Positions 16,848 to 25,203 of a stretch of DNA of 64,000 nucleotides are shown here, one piece after another. A model generated the notes under the pieces. That model was not told the origin of the DNA and did not search any database. It saw only the letters and a program-made list of their open reading frames with translations. Each line of letters opens with the position of its first letter. Positions within the stretch are counted from its first letter, which is position 1. A program made the position numbers and the translations under genes. The stretch comes from Daejeonella sp. JGW-45. Lineage in GTDB: Bacteria; Bacteroidota; Bacteroidia; Sphingobacteriales; Sphingobacteriaceae. Location of the stretch: the NCBI RefSeq assembly GCF_029360805.1, contig NZ_JARKNC010000010.1:899182-963181 (forward strand). The letters run 5' to 3'.

Positions 16848-17384
16848 ATGAGAAAGGGATTATTTTTATTTGTATTCATCTCGCTCTCTCTAATGAGTAC
16901 AGCCATATTCGCCCAGTCTGTGAATATGGCTATTACTTTAATGGACGCACTCAGCTTTACGGTTAACCCGCCGGAGTTTCTCCCGGCAGATGAAGTTAAA
17001 AAAAGGAAGAATGATAATCGTTTTGAAGCTATAGCCAGTGATCATATCAGCGTAGTTAGCTCCAGGGGTTATGTTGTTAAAGCAATTTCGGGAGTACAAG
17101 CCGGTGCAGGACCCGGCCTCGAAGGACTGGTTCAGCTTAGTTCGCTGATCGGTACAACAAACGGAGGAAATACCGCCGGACTCGTCTTGAAGTCAGATGT
17201 GGTTCTTCCCCCTTCCAACGGCAACCCTGCAACGGTGATCTTCGCAGCTAACTGCTCATGGAACGGCCCGGTCTCAGCAAACAAGTTTAATATCGCCTAC
17301 AAAATAGGCAGCCAGTTTGCTTATATTGATAAAAAAGCGCCCCCCAGTATTATACCGGTTATATTTACAGTCTTGCAACCATGA
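16848..17384 (+). CDS. Pilin-like subunit, second copy
   Basis: A 178-residue paralogue of the preceding protein, equal in length. It has a signal peptide ending STAIFAQ, then VNMAITLMDALSF. The landmarks ASDHISVVSSRGYVVKAI and NCSWNGPVSANKFNIAYKIG are conserved, as is the terminal strand (IIPVIFTVLQP). The segment after the first strand differs (PPEFLPADEVKKRKNDNRF), so the copies have diverged and may form different parts of the fibre. The gene is 116 bp before the chaperone gene. Confidence 0.68.
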   Translation: MRKGLFLFVFISLSLMSTAIFAQSVNMAITLMDALSFTVNPPEFLPADEVKKRKNDNRFEAIASDHISVVSSRGYVVKAISGVQAGAGPGLEGLVQLSSLIGTTNGGNTAGLVLKSDVVLPPSNGNPATVIFAANCSWNGPVSANKFNIAYKIGSQFAYIDKKAPPSIIPVIFTVLQP

Positions 17385-17500
17385 TTAAAAGACAGGCATA
17401 CCTGGCGTAACCAATCAGACACGAAAACGTAAAATCCAACATAACTCGCATTTACACGTTACAGTACAGGCTTCTGCAAAGCCTTGTTTATATTTACCAT

Positions 17501-18319
17501 ATGAAAAAACTAATTTGCTTCTTATTTATCGTAGCTCTTGTCAGCCCCGTAAAAAGTGTGATGGCACAGGCTGGTATGACCGTTAGTCCGGGGAAGCTGT
17601 ATTATAAGCTTGCACCAGGGGCATCAGCAACTCAGAAAATAGTTATTAGTAATCCTAATAATAAGGAACTTGAGATAGGTGTATCCATGAACGACTGGGA
17701 TTATGATACACTGGGGAATAACCAGACGCATGATGCGGGGACCCTGAAAAACTCCGCAGCAGCGTGGGTGCAGGTGATGCCGGGTTCATACTTTACTCTT
17801 CAGCCTAACGAAAAGCGCGAGCTTGATATCATCTTTACAGTGCCGGCTGGTGCCAATACATCTATACCTGTCAACACTGCGATGCTATTTCTTACCCAGT
17901 TAAATCCGGGTGATGCGAAAGCACAGGATGGTACTTCTATCAAAGTCAGCGTCAGAATGGGTGTTAAGATCTATCACAGTTTCACCCAGGCAGAGGAGCG
18001 GGATATAGAAGTGACCAACTTTACTGATATCCTCCCCGCTAAAGATGATAAAACAACGGGGGGCTTCCTCGAGCTCAGCCTGCACAATACCGGTAAGACC
18101 TGGATGGAAGGTAAGGTTAAGTGGGAGCTGCTGAATACGCAGACCGGTGCCAAGACAAAACTGGATGACCAGGATATCTTCTCACTGCCTGGTGATAAGC
18201 GGATTGTGCGGCAATCGTTGCCAGCCAACCTGGCGAAGGGAAAATATACGGCGACAGCTGTGATCAATTATGGGAATAAAGATGAGCTTAAACTCGTTGA
18301 GCTGGAGTTTGCCCGATAA
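17501..18319 (+). CDS. Periplasmic PapD-like pilus chaperone
   Basis: A 272-residue secreted protein (signal peptide about 1-22, ending VMAQ). The first domain is an Ig-like fold with MTVSPGKLYYKLAPGASATQ and IVISNPNNKELEIGVSMNDW, which fits the N-terminal domain of fimbrial chaperones. A later segment, TAMLFLTQLNPGDAK, and a second beta domain (residues about 150-270) complete the two-domain shape. It would hold pilin subunits in the periplasm until they reach the usher-like barrel. It is followed 4 bp later by the adhesin gene, which indicates tight coupling. Confidence 0.72.
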   Translation: MKKLICFLFIVALVSPVKSVMAQAGMTVSPGKLYYKLAPGASATQKIVISNPNNKELEIGVSMNDWDYDTLGNNQTHDAGTLKNSAAAWVQVMPGSYFTLQPNEKRELDIIFTVPAGANTSIPVNTAMLFLTQLNPGDAKAQDGTSIKVSVRMGVKIYHSFTQAEERDIEVTNFTDILPAKDDKTTGGFLELSLHNTGKTWMEGKVKWELLNTQTGAKTKLDDQDIFSLPGDKRIVRQSLPANLAKGKYTATAVINYGNKDELKLVELEFAR

Positions 18320-18323
18320 AAGA

Positions 18324-19853
18324 ATGAGATTTTTAGAACAGAAATCTTTAAGTAACAAGACGATTTTTACGGTGCTTGTTTTTGCACTGATCACCTGTTA
18401 TTCAAAGTATAGTTTCAGTCAGTCATTAGATTTTTACAAAGGATCTGATTGTACGATTACAACTTCATCTGATGTGCTCTCAGGCTGTACATCAAACAAC
18501 TACATATTCGTTCAGTATCAGAACTTTCCGGGAACAGGACTTAATTTATCCGCAGGCTGGACATTAAAAGTACAGGCCAATGGTGATTTCTCGAATGGTA
18601 TAAATACGATCCCCGCTCAATATGTGTCTATCGGCTTTAGTTCTGTTGATGGCGGACCTTCAGGTGTGAGCGGTACAGGCAATAAGGTCTTGAGTAAAAC
18701 TACTGCCCAGCCATTAATAATCACCTCGACGGCACTTCAATCGCCGCCGCATTATTATTTTGTACATAAACTTAATATGATAGTGTCAGGCGGTAACCAT
18801 TTACTGGCCGGCTCGGGAACCTATAGCACTTCCTTGACACTGACCTTGGTTGATGCTAATGGTATAATCGTATCTACCAACAGCAATGTTCCGGTTTCAT
18901 TTGTAGTAAATTTTAATAATACATGCAGCGGGGCGACGCTGAATTCCTATTTCGGAAACCAGCCCGTGTTTACAGATTATGCGGCACTGATGGCCGGCCG
19001 GACCGTTACTGACGCATTAAGTATCCAGTACGCGCCGAATCAGGCAGCCTGTTCAGGCTGGACGCTAAAAGTCAGGGCCAATACTAATTTCATAAATGGA
19101 AGTAACTCAGTGCCCGCACAGTATTTTTCCATGCGCTTTAACCGGGTAGCCGCAGGTTCACCTTCAGCAGCGCAAATAGGTGTTACGAATAATATCGTTC
19201 CGCTATCGTTTACGGATGCTACGCTCATCGATCAGTCGAACGCCGGCTTTACACCCTATGCGGGTACGGAACATAAGTTTGATATGATAATAAGTGGTGG
19301 TAACCATTTGCTGGTACCAAACGGAACCTATACCGCAAACCTTACGTTTACTTTATATAATCAGGCTAATGAGGTCGTGTCGACTAAAACACAGGATGCG
19401 TCCTTCCAGATCAATTCCAGCACAAATAGTTATACGGTTGTACTTCAAAATTCTGCGCACGTGGTTGATATGGTATTTAATACCCTGGCAAGTTACCAGA
19501 CAGGAGTATCGGTTGATAAACCAAGAGGATTGAAAGTTACCGGCTACAACGGCTACCAGATCCTGATAAAAACGAGTGGTGCAAATCTTCAGAATGAGGA
19601 GGATGTAACCATTCCTGTTTCGGTAGTAAATGTTCAAACCACAAAGCATACCAATACCTCAGGTAATATCACCACGTTTACAAGGGCTTTATCTGTCGCA
19701 GATCAGATCATAATAAATAATCCCGTGAAAAATTCCTCGATGCACGTGGTCGAATATAATCTCCGGTATTATACCACACCCGGTGATGCCAGACTGTCGG
19801 GTAAGGGCGGGACCTTTAATACAACAGTTCTTTTTGTGGCAATACCACTATAA
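18324..19853 (+). CDS. Three-domain adhesin/tip subunit: two repeated domains and a C-terminal pilin domain
   Basis: A 509-residue secreted protein (signal ends YSFSQS). Two tandem domains share sequence: GWTLKVQANGDFSNGINTIP matches GWTLKVRANTNFINGSNSVP, and MIVSGGNHLLAGSGTYS matches MIISGGNHLLVPNGTYT. The C-terminal ~135 residues match the pilin pattern (VDMVFNTLASYQTG, then GYNGYQILIK) and end in a hydrophobic strand (TTVLFVAIPL). Binding domains joined to a pilin domain are the design of tip adhesins in chaperone-usher fibres. I moved the start from an upstream ATG (18270) to 18324, which lies 4 bp after the chaperone stop and directly precedes the signal peptide. Confidence 0.7.
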   Translation: MRFLEQKSLSNKTIFTVLVFALITCYSKYSFSQSLDFYKGSDCTITTSSDVLSGCTSNNYIFVQYQNFPGTGLNLSAGWTLKVQANGDFSNGINTIPAQYVSIGFSSVDGGPSGVSGTGNKVLSKTTAQPLIITSTALQSPPHYYFVHKLNMIVSGGNHLLAGSGTYSTSLTLTLVDANGIIVSTNSNVPVSFVVNFNNTCSGATLNSYFGNQPVFTDYAALMAGRTVTDALSIQYAPNQAACSGWTLKVRANTNFINGSNSVPAQYFSMRFNRVAAGSPSAAQIGVTNNIVPLSFTDATLIDQSNAGFTPYAGTEHKFDMIISGGNHLLVPNGTYTANLTFTLYNQANEVVSTKTQDASFQINSSTNSYTVVLQNSAHVVDMVFNTLASYQTGVSVDKPRGLKVTGYNGYQILIKTSGANLQNEEDVTIPVSVVNVQTTKHTNTSGNITTFTRALSVADQIIINNPVKNSSMHVVEYNLRYYTTPGDARLSGKGGTFNTTVLFVAIPL

Positions 19854-19862
19854 AATGATCCT

Positions 19863-22754
19863 ATGTCAATAGGTTCCGGAATGCTGATGTTAAAAAAAGA
19901 AAGACATGACTTCGCTCGCTTAACGATATTTCAACGAGGGCTACGTGTGAAGTTCAGTTGCTGGCTTCCAGTGTGTAGAGCTGCATTTCTGTTCCTTCTT
20001 TTTTTCTTCGTTCGCGAGAAAGCCAATGCTCAGGCCGGATCGCCGATAGTATTCCAACCCACGGTTACCACGATAAGTTCCTCGAATGAAGAGTTGACGG
20101 ATTTTATGATTAAGATCGTCAATAAACAGGCAATACCCTTACTTGGTGTGATGAACGTTAACCTCCCGGCAAGCCTGGACTTGATCAGTAAAAATAAAAT
20201 CGCTGTTAACCTGCAGCCCGGCGACAGCACCTTTGTTCCTGTTAAAATATTTATCACCAAGCGTACTGCTTCGGGTAAAGAGCATATTATTCGTTTTTTA
20301 CTTACCGATCGGGAAAACAACGCCCTGGCAGCATCCGAAATTCCACTCCGGGTATCGGTGAAAAGAAATGTAAACATGTACTCGTTGCTTACCAATATAT
20401 TGCTCGACCCGTCTTCTGATTCGATCAAGATACCGATAAGGATAACTAACCCCGGTAATACAGCGCAAAAGATAACAGTTATTAATCGCTACCCGTCTAT
20501 CTTCCAGGATGATGCATTCCATATTACCCGGCAATTTACTATTCAGCCTTCTGCCGATACCATCATCACCTTTACAAAGCCGATAGTAAAGAAAATGCTC
20601 AGTTCTGAAGGTTTCGATGTTACTTTCAGCGGTCTTTACGATAACGGCGATATATTCGGCATGGCCTATATCAGGATACAGAGCGCCAGGAACCAGCGCG
20701 CTTACCGGGATGAGTCATTAAGCGACTCCTACAACCTGAATAGTATTACCCTGAGTTCCCAAAGCATGTTCTCGCCAAATCAATCTTACCTTTTAACGGG
20801 AAGAGGGAATCTCGAACTGCCCAAGGGCATGGTGGGTTACAATCTGGACTTTACGACGTGGAGGAATTCTTACTCGCCACCCATGGCAAGGAGCACATAT
20901 TTATCTTACTCCAATCAGAAATTCGGGATAACTGCAGGAAATATTAATAAGAATATTGATATCAACCTCAGTGGAAGGGGTGGCAGCATTTTTTTAAATG
21001 ATACAGCGTCCAATAACTCCTATGAGGTTGGATTTATCGACGGGAACGCTAACCTGCTGGGAAACAGGTTTAACACTTTCGTGCCCTCGGGAAATGCTGG
21101 CTGGGGTAGCTTTACGCATACAGGAGAATCCTGGGAGCTGGCGACGTCGGCAGTTTATGAAGCTAATCCGGTTTTTAATTCGAGAAGCGCGATAGTCGGC
21201 AATAGTTTCACATTCACAAAGGTGAAAGGGCTGCGGATGACGGCATCCGCTAGCGGAGGATATACTACCGAATATGAAAATGGTACTACTTTCAAGCCAA
21301 GTATTGCGGGAGGCGTAAACATCAACGGTACCCTGAACAAGATCCTGATTAATAGCCAGAACTACTATAGCTCCGCCTATTACCCGGGAATGAGACGGGG
21401 TGCTCTGTCGTTCAATGAGCGCATAACCTGGCTGCGGGAAAATTCGAATATCTGGGGCGGTGTCGATTATAATCATTACGAACCTAAGACTCTTTCGTCT
21501 TTTCAGACCTTCATGCCGGTATTCAGCACGATGAGGGTGGAAGCGGGAATGTCTGGAACTATTTTCAAGAAGCTTAATGTATCGGTCGCACCGGTGTATA
21601 CCCGCGAAACTAATAATGCCTACAAGTTTTCGGGTTTGGCGGACGAAAGGCATTCGATGGAAGCCTGGAATGTGAACAACTCCTTTAATTTTTCACTATC
21701 AGATAACCAATACGTTTCCCTCAATACAGAGACGGGGTTTTATAGTTCTACCTTTGATTCGCAGAAGCGTTTTCATTTTCGCTCTAATTTGAATTACAGA
21801 AGAGGGATGTTTAATCTTAGTTCGACTGTGCAGTCGGGCACGTTTTATATTGGCGAAGCAGCTAATAACTTTCTTCGTGATGTCGAGTCGCCAAGACTGA
21901 TCAATATTATCCCCTCTTTCCAGAAGAGTTTTTACCGTAATAAACTTCGGACTGAACTAGGGCTGGCATTCATCAATAGCAGTCTTTTTGGCAGCAGCTC
22001 ATATTTAACTGGCCGCGCGGAGTATGATCTTACTCCTAAAACAAGTGTTTACTCTGCAATTAACCACAACCGCTACGGCGACTATAACCTTAGTATCCTT
22101 GAAATGGGTATTACTCAAAAGCTAACCCTGCCGAAAGTCGGCGCTAAAGATAGTGACCTGGAAGTATTTGCCTACCAGGACGCGAACCAGAATAGCGTTT
22201 TCGACGAGGGTGATACTAAGGCAGCAGGGCACCTTCTTTATATCAATAATGTCGCATTTATCACAGGTTCAGGGGGGCTGGTCGAATACAAAAAGCTTCC
22301 CTATGGGGACTACCGGGTTTCCCTGACAAACGTAAAAGGCTGGTACTCTCCGGATGAAATAATAAAGCTCGATCAGAAAAAGGAACGTCTGGAAATTGCG
22401 TTGAAGCGCACGGGGACATTAAGAGGTACCCTGGGCTACAGCTTTAACGAATTCAGCTACGAGATAAACCGGAATCTTCAGGGAATTACCGTGATAGCCA
22501 TCGACGAAAAGAATATTCGCCATATCACCAAAACGAACAGCGAAGGCCAGTACGTCTTCTACCTGCCGATTGGACGTTATACTGTCAGCGTGGATAGTGG
22601 TAACCTTCCCGCAGAAGTTGAGGCAGAAAAGAAGCCCGGTGATTTCCAGCTGAATGCAGAAAGCCCCCAGGTTATAGACTTCAAATTACTGGTTAAGGTG
22701 CGTAAGATCGAGACCAAGAAGTTTACATCACCAAATGCTGCTCCAAGGAATTAA
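19863..22754 (+). CDS. Large outer-membrane usher-like barrel protein
   Basis: A 963-residue secreted protein (signal region ends NAQAGSP, about residue 60 with a long N-terminus). N-terminal Ig-like domains (about 60-270, for example IKIPIRITNPGNTAQKITV) are followed by a long barrel-like region of alternating strands (about 280-760). At the C-terminus, EVFAYQDANQNSVFDEGD is a carboxypeptidase-regulatory/SdrD-B-like domain, and a second such domain follows (GTLRGTLGYSF...). Position and architecture suggest the secretion pore for the pilus, as in ushers, although it has no obvious close match to classical FimD. It starts 9 bp after the adhesin gene. Confidence 0.65.
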   Translation: MSIGSGMLMLKKERHDFARLTIFQRGLRVKFSCWLPVCRAAFLFLLFFFVREKANAQAGSPIVFQPTVTTISSSNEELTDFMIKIVNKQAIPLLGVMNVNLPASLDLISKNKIAVNLQPGDSTFVPVKIFITKRTASGKEHIIRFLLTDRENNALAASEIPLRVSVKRNVNMYSLLTNILLDPSSDSIKIPIRITNPGNTAQKITVINRYPSIFQDDAFHITRQFTIQPSADTIITFTKPIVKKMLSSEGFDVTFSGLYDNGDIFGMAYIRIQSARNQRAYRDESLSDSYNLNSITLSSQSMFSPNQSYLLTGRGNLELPKGMVGYNLDFTTWRNSYSPPMARSTYLSYSNQKFGITAGNINKNIDINLSGRGGSIFLNDTASNNSYEVGFIDGNANLLGNRFNTFVPSGNAGWGSFTHTGESWELATSAVYEANPVFNSRSAIVGNSFTFTKVKGLRMTASASGGYTTEYENGTTFKPSIAGGVNINGTLNKILINSQNYYSSAYYPGMRRGALSFNERITWLRENSNIWGGVDYNHYEPKTLSSFQTFMPVFSTMRVEAGMSGTIFKKLNVSVAPVYTRETNNAYKFSGLADERHSMEAWNVNNSFNFSLSDNQYVSLNTETGFYSSTFDSQKRFHFRSNLNYRRGMFNLSSTVQSGTFYIGEAANNFLRDVESPRLINIIPSFQKSFYRNKLRTELGLAFINSSLFGSSSYLTGRAEYDLTPKTSVYSAINHNRYGDYNLSILEMGITQKLTLPKVGAKDSDLEVFAYQDANQNSVFDEGDTKAAGHLLYINNVAFITGSGGLVEYKKLPYGDYRVSLTNVKGWYSPDEIIKLDQKKERLEIALKRTGTLRGTLGYSFNEFSYEINRNLQGITVIAIDEKNIRHITKTNSEGQYVFYLPIGRYTVSVDSGNLPAEVEAEKKPGDFQLNAESPQVIDFKLLVKVRKIETKKFTSPNAAPRN

Positions 22755-23084
22755 CAGGCCAATGTTGTTAAATAAGACTTAGCTGGTTTCATAAAGCTGC
22801 AGCACCAAACCGGTCTTCCCCGAGCGGTATTGAACCGGTTCTAAACCATTCCTAAGCCATTCCTAAACCGGTGTGAAAGCGGTGCCTCAGCGGTGCTCAA
22901 GCGGACATTGAGCGGACCCCAGGCGGACTTCAAGCGGACGGTGAGCGGACACTGAGCGGACAAAATGTACTTTTTATAAGGTTTTTATCTTCTCCTTTAG
23001 TTCGGGACTGGTTTTTTATTCTTAAAAATGCAACTAATTTTTACTTGCATCGTATAAGTGTAAATATCTATCTTAATACTTGGA
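22755..23084. other. 330-bp gap holding the 11-bp repeat array
   Basis: No gene is seen. The middle 140 bp is an exact-period tandem repeat (separate entry). The last 80 bp are AT-rich and would contain the promoter of the third pilin-like gene, but no clear TAnnTTTG element is present. Confidence 0.6.
22824..22966. repeat. Thirteen-unit imperfect tandem repeat with exact 11-bp period
   Basis: Units begin at 22824, 22835, 22846 and so on to 22956, each exactly 11 bp apart. The first five start CCGG, CCAT or GCGG, and the last eight start GCGG with consensus GCGGACnnTGA. The period does not fit codons, so the array is probably not coding. It equals about one helical turn, so every unit faces the same side of the DNA. 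No stop-free frame of useful length was sought in detail. Confidence 0.85.
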
Positions 23085-23465
23085 ATGAAAATATTAACAC
23101 TTTGCATTTTAGCGTTATCTGTAGGGATTTCTGCTCAGGCACAGTCTACTACTGCTAGTCTGAACATCACTCTTACAGATGTTCAGAGCGTTAAATTCGG
23201 TGAAGTATCATCACAACAGGACCTCGTACTTGCTGTTCATGATGGCAGCAAAAATACCCCCCTTCAGATGTTAAGCCGCTCTACATCTCAGGTGAAAAGG
23301 ATCGATTCCAAATCGGCTGAGTATGAAAAGCTTTACAAGGAGCTTTCTGCAACACTAGGCTCTGCTGCAACTTATGCCAATGCGCCCGTACCTGCCGTTA
23401 ATCGCTCTTTAAGAGGGAAAGAAGCTTCCCCTTTCCATATTATCTACCAGGTGGATCCTCGTTAG
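23085..23465 (+). CDS. Short pilin-like secreted protein
   Basis: A 126-residue protein with a signal peptide ending SAQAQ, then a start like the two pilins (ASLNITLTDVQSVKFGE) and the same kind of terminal strand (FHIIYQVDPR). It lacks most of the middle of the 178-residue pilins. It could be a minor or terminating subunit, an assembly factor, or a shortened relict. The 11-bp repeat array lies just upstream. Its own promoter is likely, because the gap from the usher gene is 330 bp. Confidence 0.6.
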   Translation: MKILTLCILALSVGISAQAQSTTASLNITLTDVQSVKFGEVSSQQDLVLAVHDGSKNTPLQMLSRSTSQVKRIDSKSAEYEKLYKELSATLGSAATYANAPVPAVNRSLRGKEASPFHIIYQVDPR

Positions 23466-23547
23466 GTTTCCGAACCTTATTGTTGCCAGTAAGATGTGTT
23501 TTTTTGATGAAAAGGTTTTATCTTAATATCTTATTCATTCGATAATT

Positions 23548-24384
23548 ATGTCCTTTTCAGCAAGAATATTTGCTATATTATTGTTTTTTAGCTGTCAGAG
23601 TGTTTTCTGTCAAAGTTCTTCTCCCAGGTTTAAAGTGATCGCATTTTATACCGGCAAGAATGATCAGGCTCATATCAGCTATGTCAAAGAAGCCCTGAGC
23701 TGGTTTCCGCAGGCTGCAGCGACAAATAACTTTTTGTTTGAGGCGACAAAAGATTGGAACAACATGAATGATGATTTCCTTTCGAATTACCAGGTCGCCG
23801 TATTTCTTGACACAAGACCGGAAGATCCGGAGCAAAGAGCTGCGTTCCAGAGGTTCATGGAAAAAGGAGGTGGATGGCTGGGATTCCATTTTTCTGCTTT
23901 TGCACTCTCGCCTTCCGCTTATCCCCAAAATTGGGACTGGTATCATAACATATTCCTCGGCTCTGGTCAGTATAAGAGCAATACATGGCGGCCCACGTCT
24001 GCGCTGCTGAAGGTTGAGGACAGACGCCACCCCTCAGTAAAGGGTCTTGGGATGAAATTTACAGCTTCACCTAACGAGTGGTACCGGTGGCAAAATGATC
24101 TGAAAGCCAATCCTGATATAGAGGTTCTTGTTTCCATTGATCCAGAAAGTTTCCCGCTGGGAACGGGTCCCAAGCCGCATGAGATATGGCATGAAGGTTA
24201 TTATCCCGTTGTTTGGACAAATACCAGGTACAAAATGCTTTATGTGAATATGGGACATAACGATATAGATTACGAACATAAAGTCGATACTACCAACAGC
24301 ACTTTGTCGTTTACGTTTGCCAATAAGATACAGAACAAAATGATCACTAATGCACTATTATGGCTGGGAAGCAGAAAAAAGTAA
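23548..24384 (+). CDS. Secreted ThuA-like domain protein
   Basis: A 278-residue protein with a signal peptide ending SVFCQS. The ThuA-like (trehalose utilisation) fold, related to class I glutamine amidotransferases, is suggested by FKVIAFYTGKND, YQVAVFLDTRP, GGGWLGFHFSAFA and WTNTRYKMLYVNMGHNDIDY. Members usually act in sugar or glycoside metabolism in Bacteroidota, and the activity is poorly known. The gene overlaps the next one by 25 bp, so the pair is cotranscribed. The DUF1080 protein at 33.6-34.3 kb belongs to a related pathway type. Confidence 0.8.
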   Translation: MSFSARIFAILLFFSCQSVFCQSSSPRFKVIAFYTGKNDQAHISYVKEALSWFPQAAATNNFLFEATKDWNNMNDDFLSNYQVAVFLDTRPEDPEQRAAFQRFMEKGGGWLGFHFSAFALSPSAYPQNWDWYHNIFLGSGQYKSNTWRPTSALLKVEDRRHPSVKGLGMKFTASPNEWYRWQNDLKANPDIEVLVSIDPESFPLGTGPKPHEIWHEGYYPVVWTNTRYKMLYVNMGHNDIDYEHKVDTTNSTLSFTFANKIQNKMITNALLWLGSRKK

Positions 24385-24929
24385 ATTGGTTAATTATTCT
24401 TTTGCTTTTTATCCCGGGTATGCTGTTTGGCCAGGAAGCTATTCCGGTTCAGTACGGGACGGTTTACGATCCTGCCTTGGTTAGCCCTTTTCTTCATCGC
24501 CTTCAGCAGACAAATGCCTATGTAATCTCTTTCCGGACGAGATTTACCAATAAAGCGAATGAAGCCACAGACTATTTTATCCTGACGGCCAATGGAGGAA
24601 AGCTGTCTGCTTATACCTATTTGGCGAATGCTTCCAAACTTCAGGAGTTGGATTTGCCGTCCGCCTCCCTGGAGCTGGGATGGAAAACTTTTGTCCAGAA
24701 CGGCCTTTTTGAGATTCGGGACGAAAAAGAGATCCCGAACTTTTGCCCAGAGAAGTACCATATCTATAATTCGTATACTTATGAATTTATAATCCTTTCA
24801 AAAGGAAAGATGAAACGCCTGTCCTATTACAGCCCCGAATATTACGATAATGCCTGTTACGGTATGGAAGAAAGAAAAAAGATAATAAATAGCGTTTCTG
24901 TCGTAAATTATATGGTGAATAATAAATAG
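24360..24929 (+). CDS. Secreted protein of unknown function, overlapping the ThuA gene
   Basis: A 189-residue protein with a signal peptide (about 1-25, ending MLFGQE). The mature part is beta-rich with aromatic residues, for example FRTRFTNKANEATDYFILTA and YEFIILSKGKMKRLSYYSPEYY, and has two spaced cysteines (NFCPE, NACYG). I recognise no family. Its start lies 25 bp inside the ThuA gene, so the two are probably translated together and may act on the same substrate. Confidence 0.6.
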   Translation: MAGKQKKVNWLIILLLFIPGMLFGQEAIPVQYGTVYDPALVSPFLHRLQQTNAYVISFRTRFTNKANEATDYFILTANGGKLSAYTYLANASKLQELDLPSASLELGWKTFVQNGLFEIRDEKEIPNFCPEKYHIYNSYTYEFIILSKGKMKRLSYYSPEYYDNACYGMEERKKIINSVSVVNYMVNNK

Positions 24930-25203
24930 CCAGCGAAACTTTGGAACTGATTCGATCGTATTAAAAACTGCGCAGCCCGGATGTAACTGGATATAACTGA
25001 ATAAAAGAATTAACTTTTGAAAACTTTTTTCGTTTCAAGATGTACTGTATCAAAGTATTGCCAAAGGGTAGTGCTTTACATGAGTGCCAGGTGAAGAGAA
25101 TTTTAATCATAACGCAAAACTGTATGCGAACTTTTTCCTCTTTCTCTGCCGGCGACCAGTCCATCCCGGAACAATTTATACGTAATTAAATCGCTCTATA
25201 TAA

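Noticed and set aside
22824..22966. CRISPR array in the 11-bp repeats
   Set aside because: Units of 11 bp are contiguous with no spacers, far shorter than CRISPR repeats.
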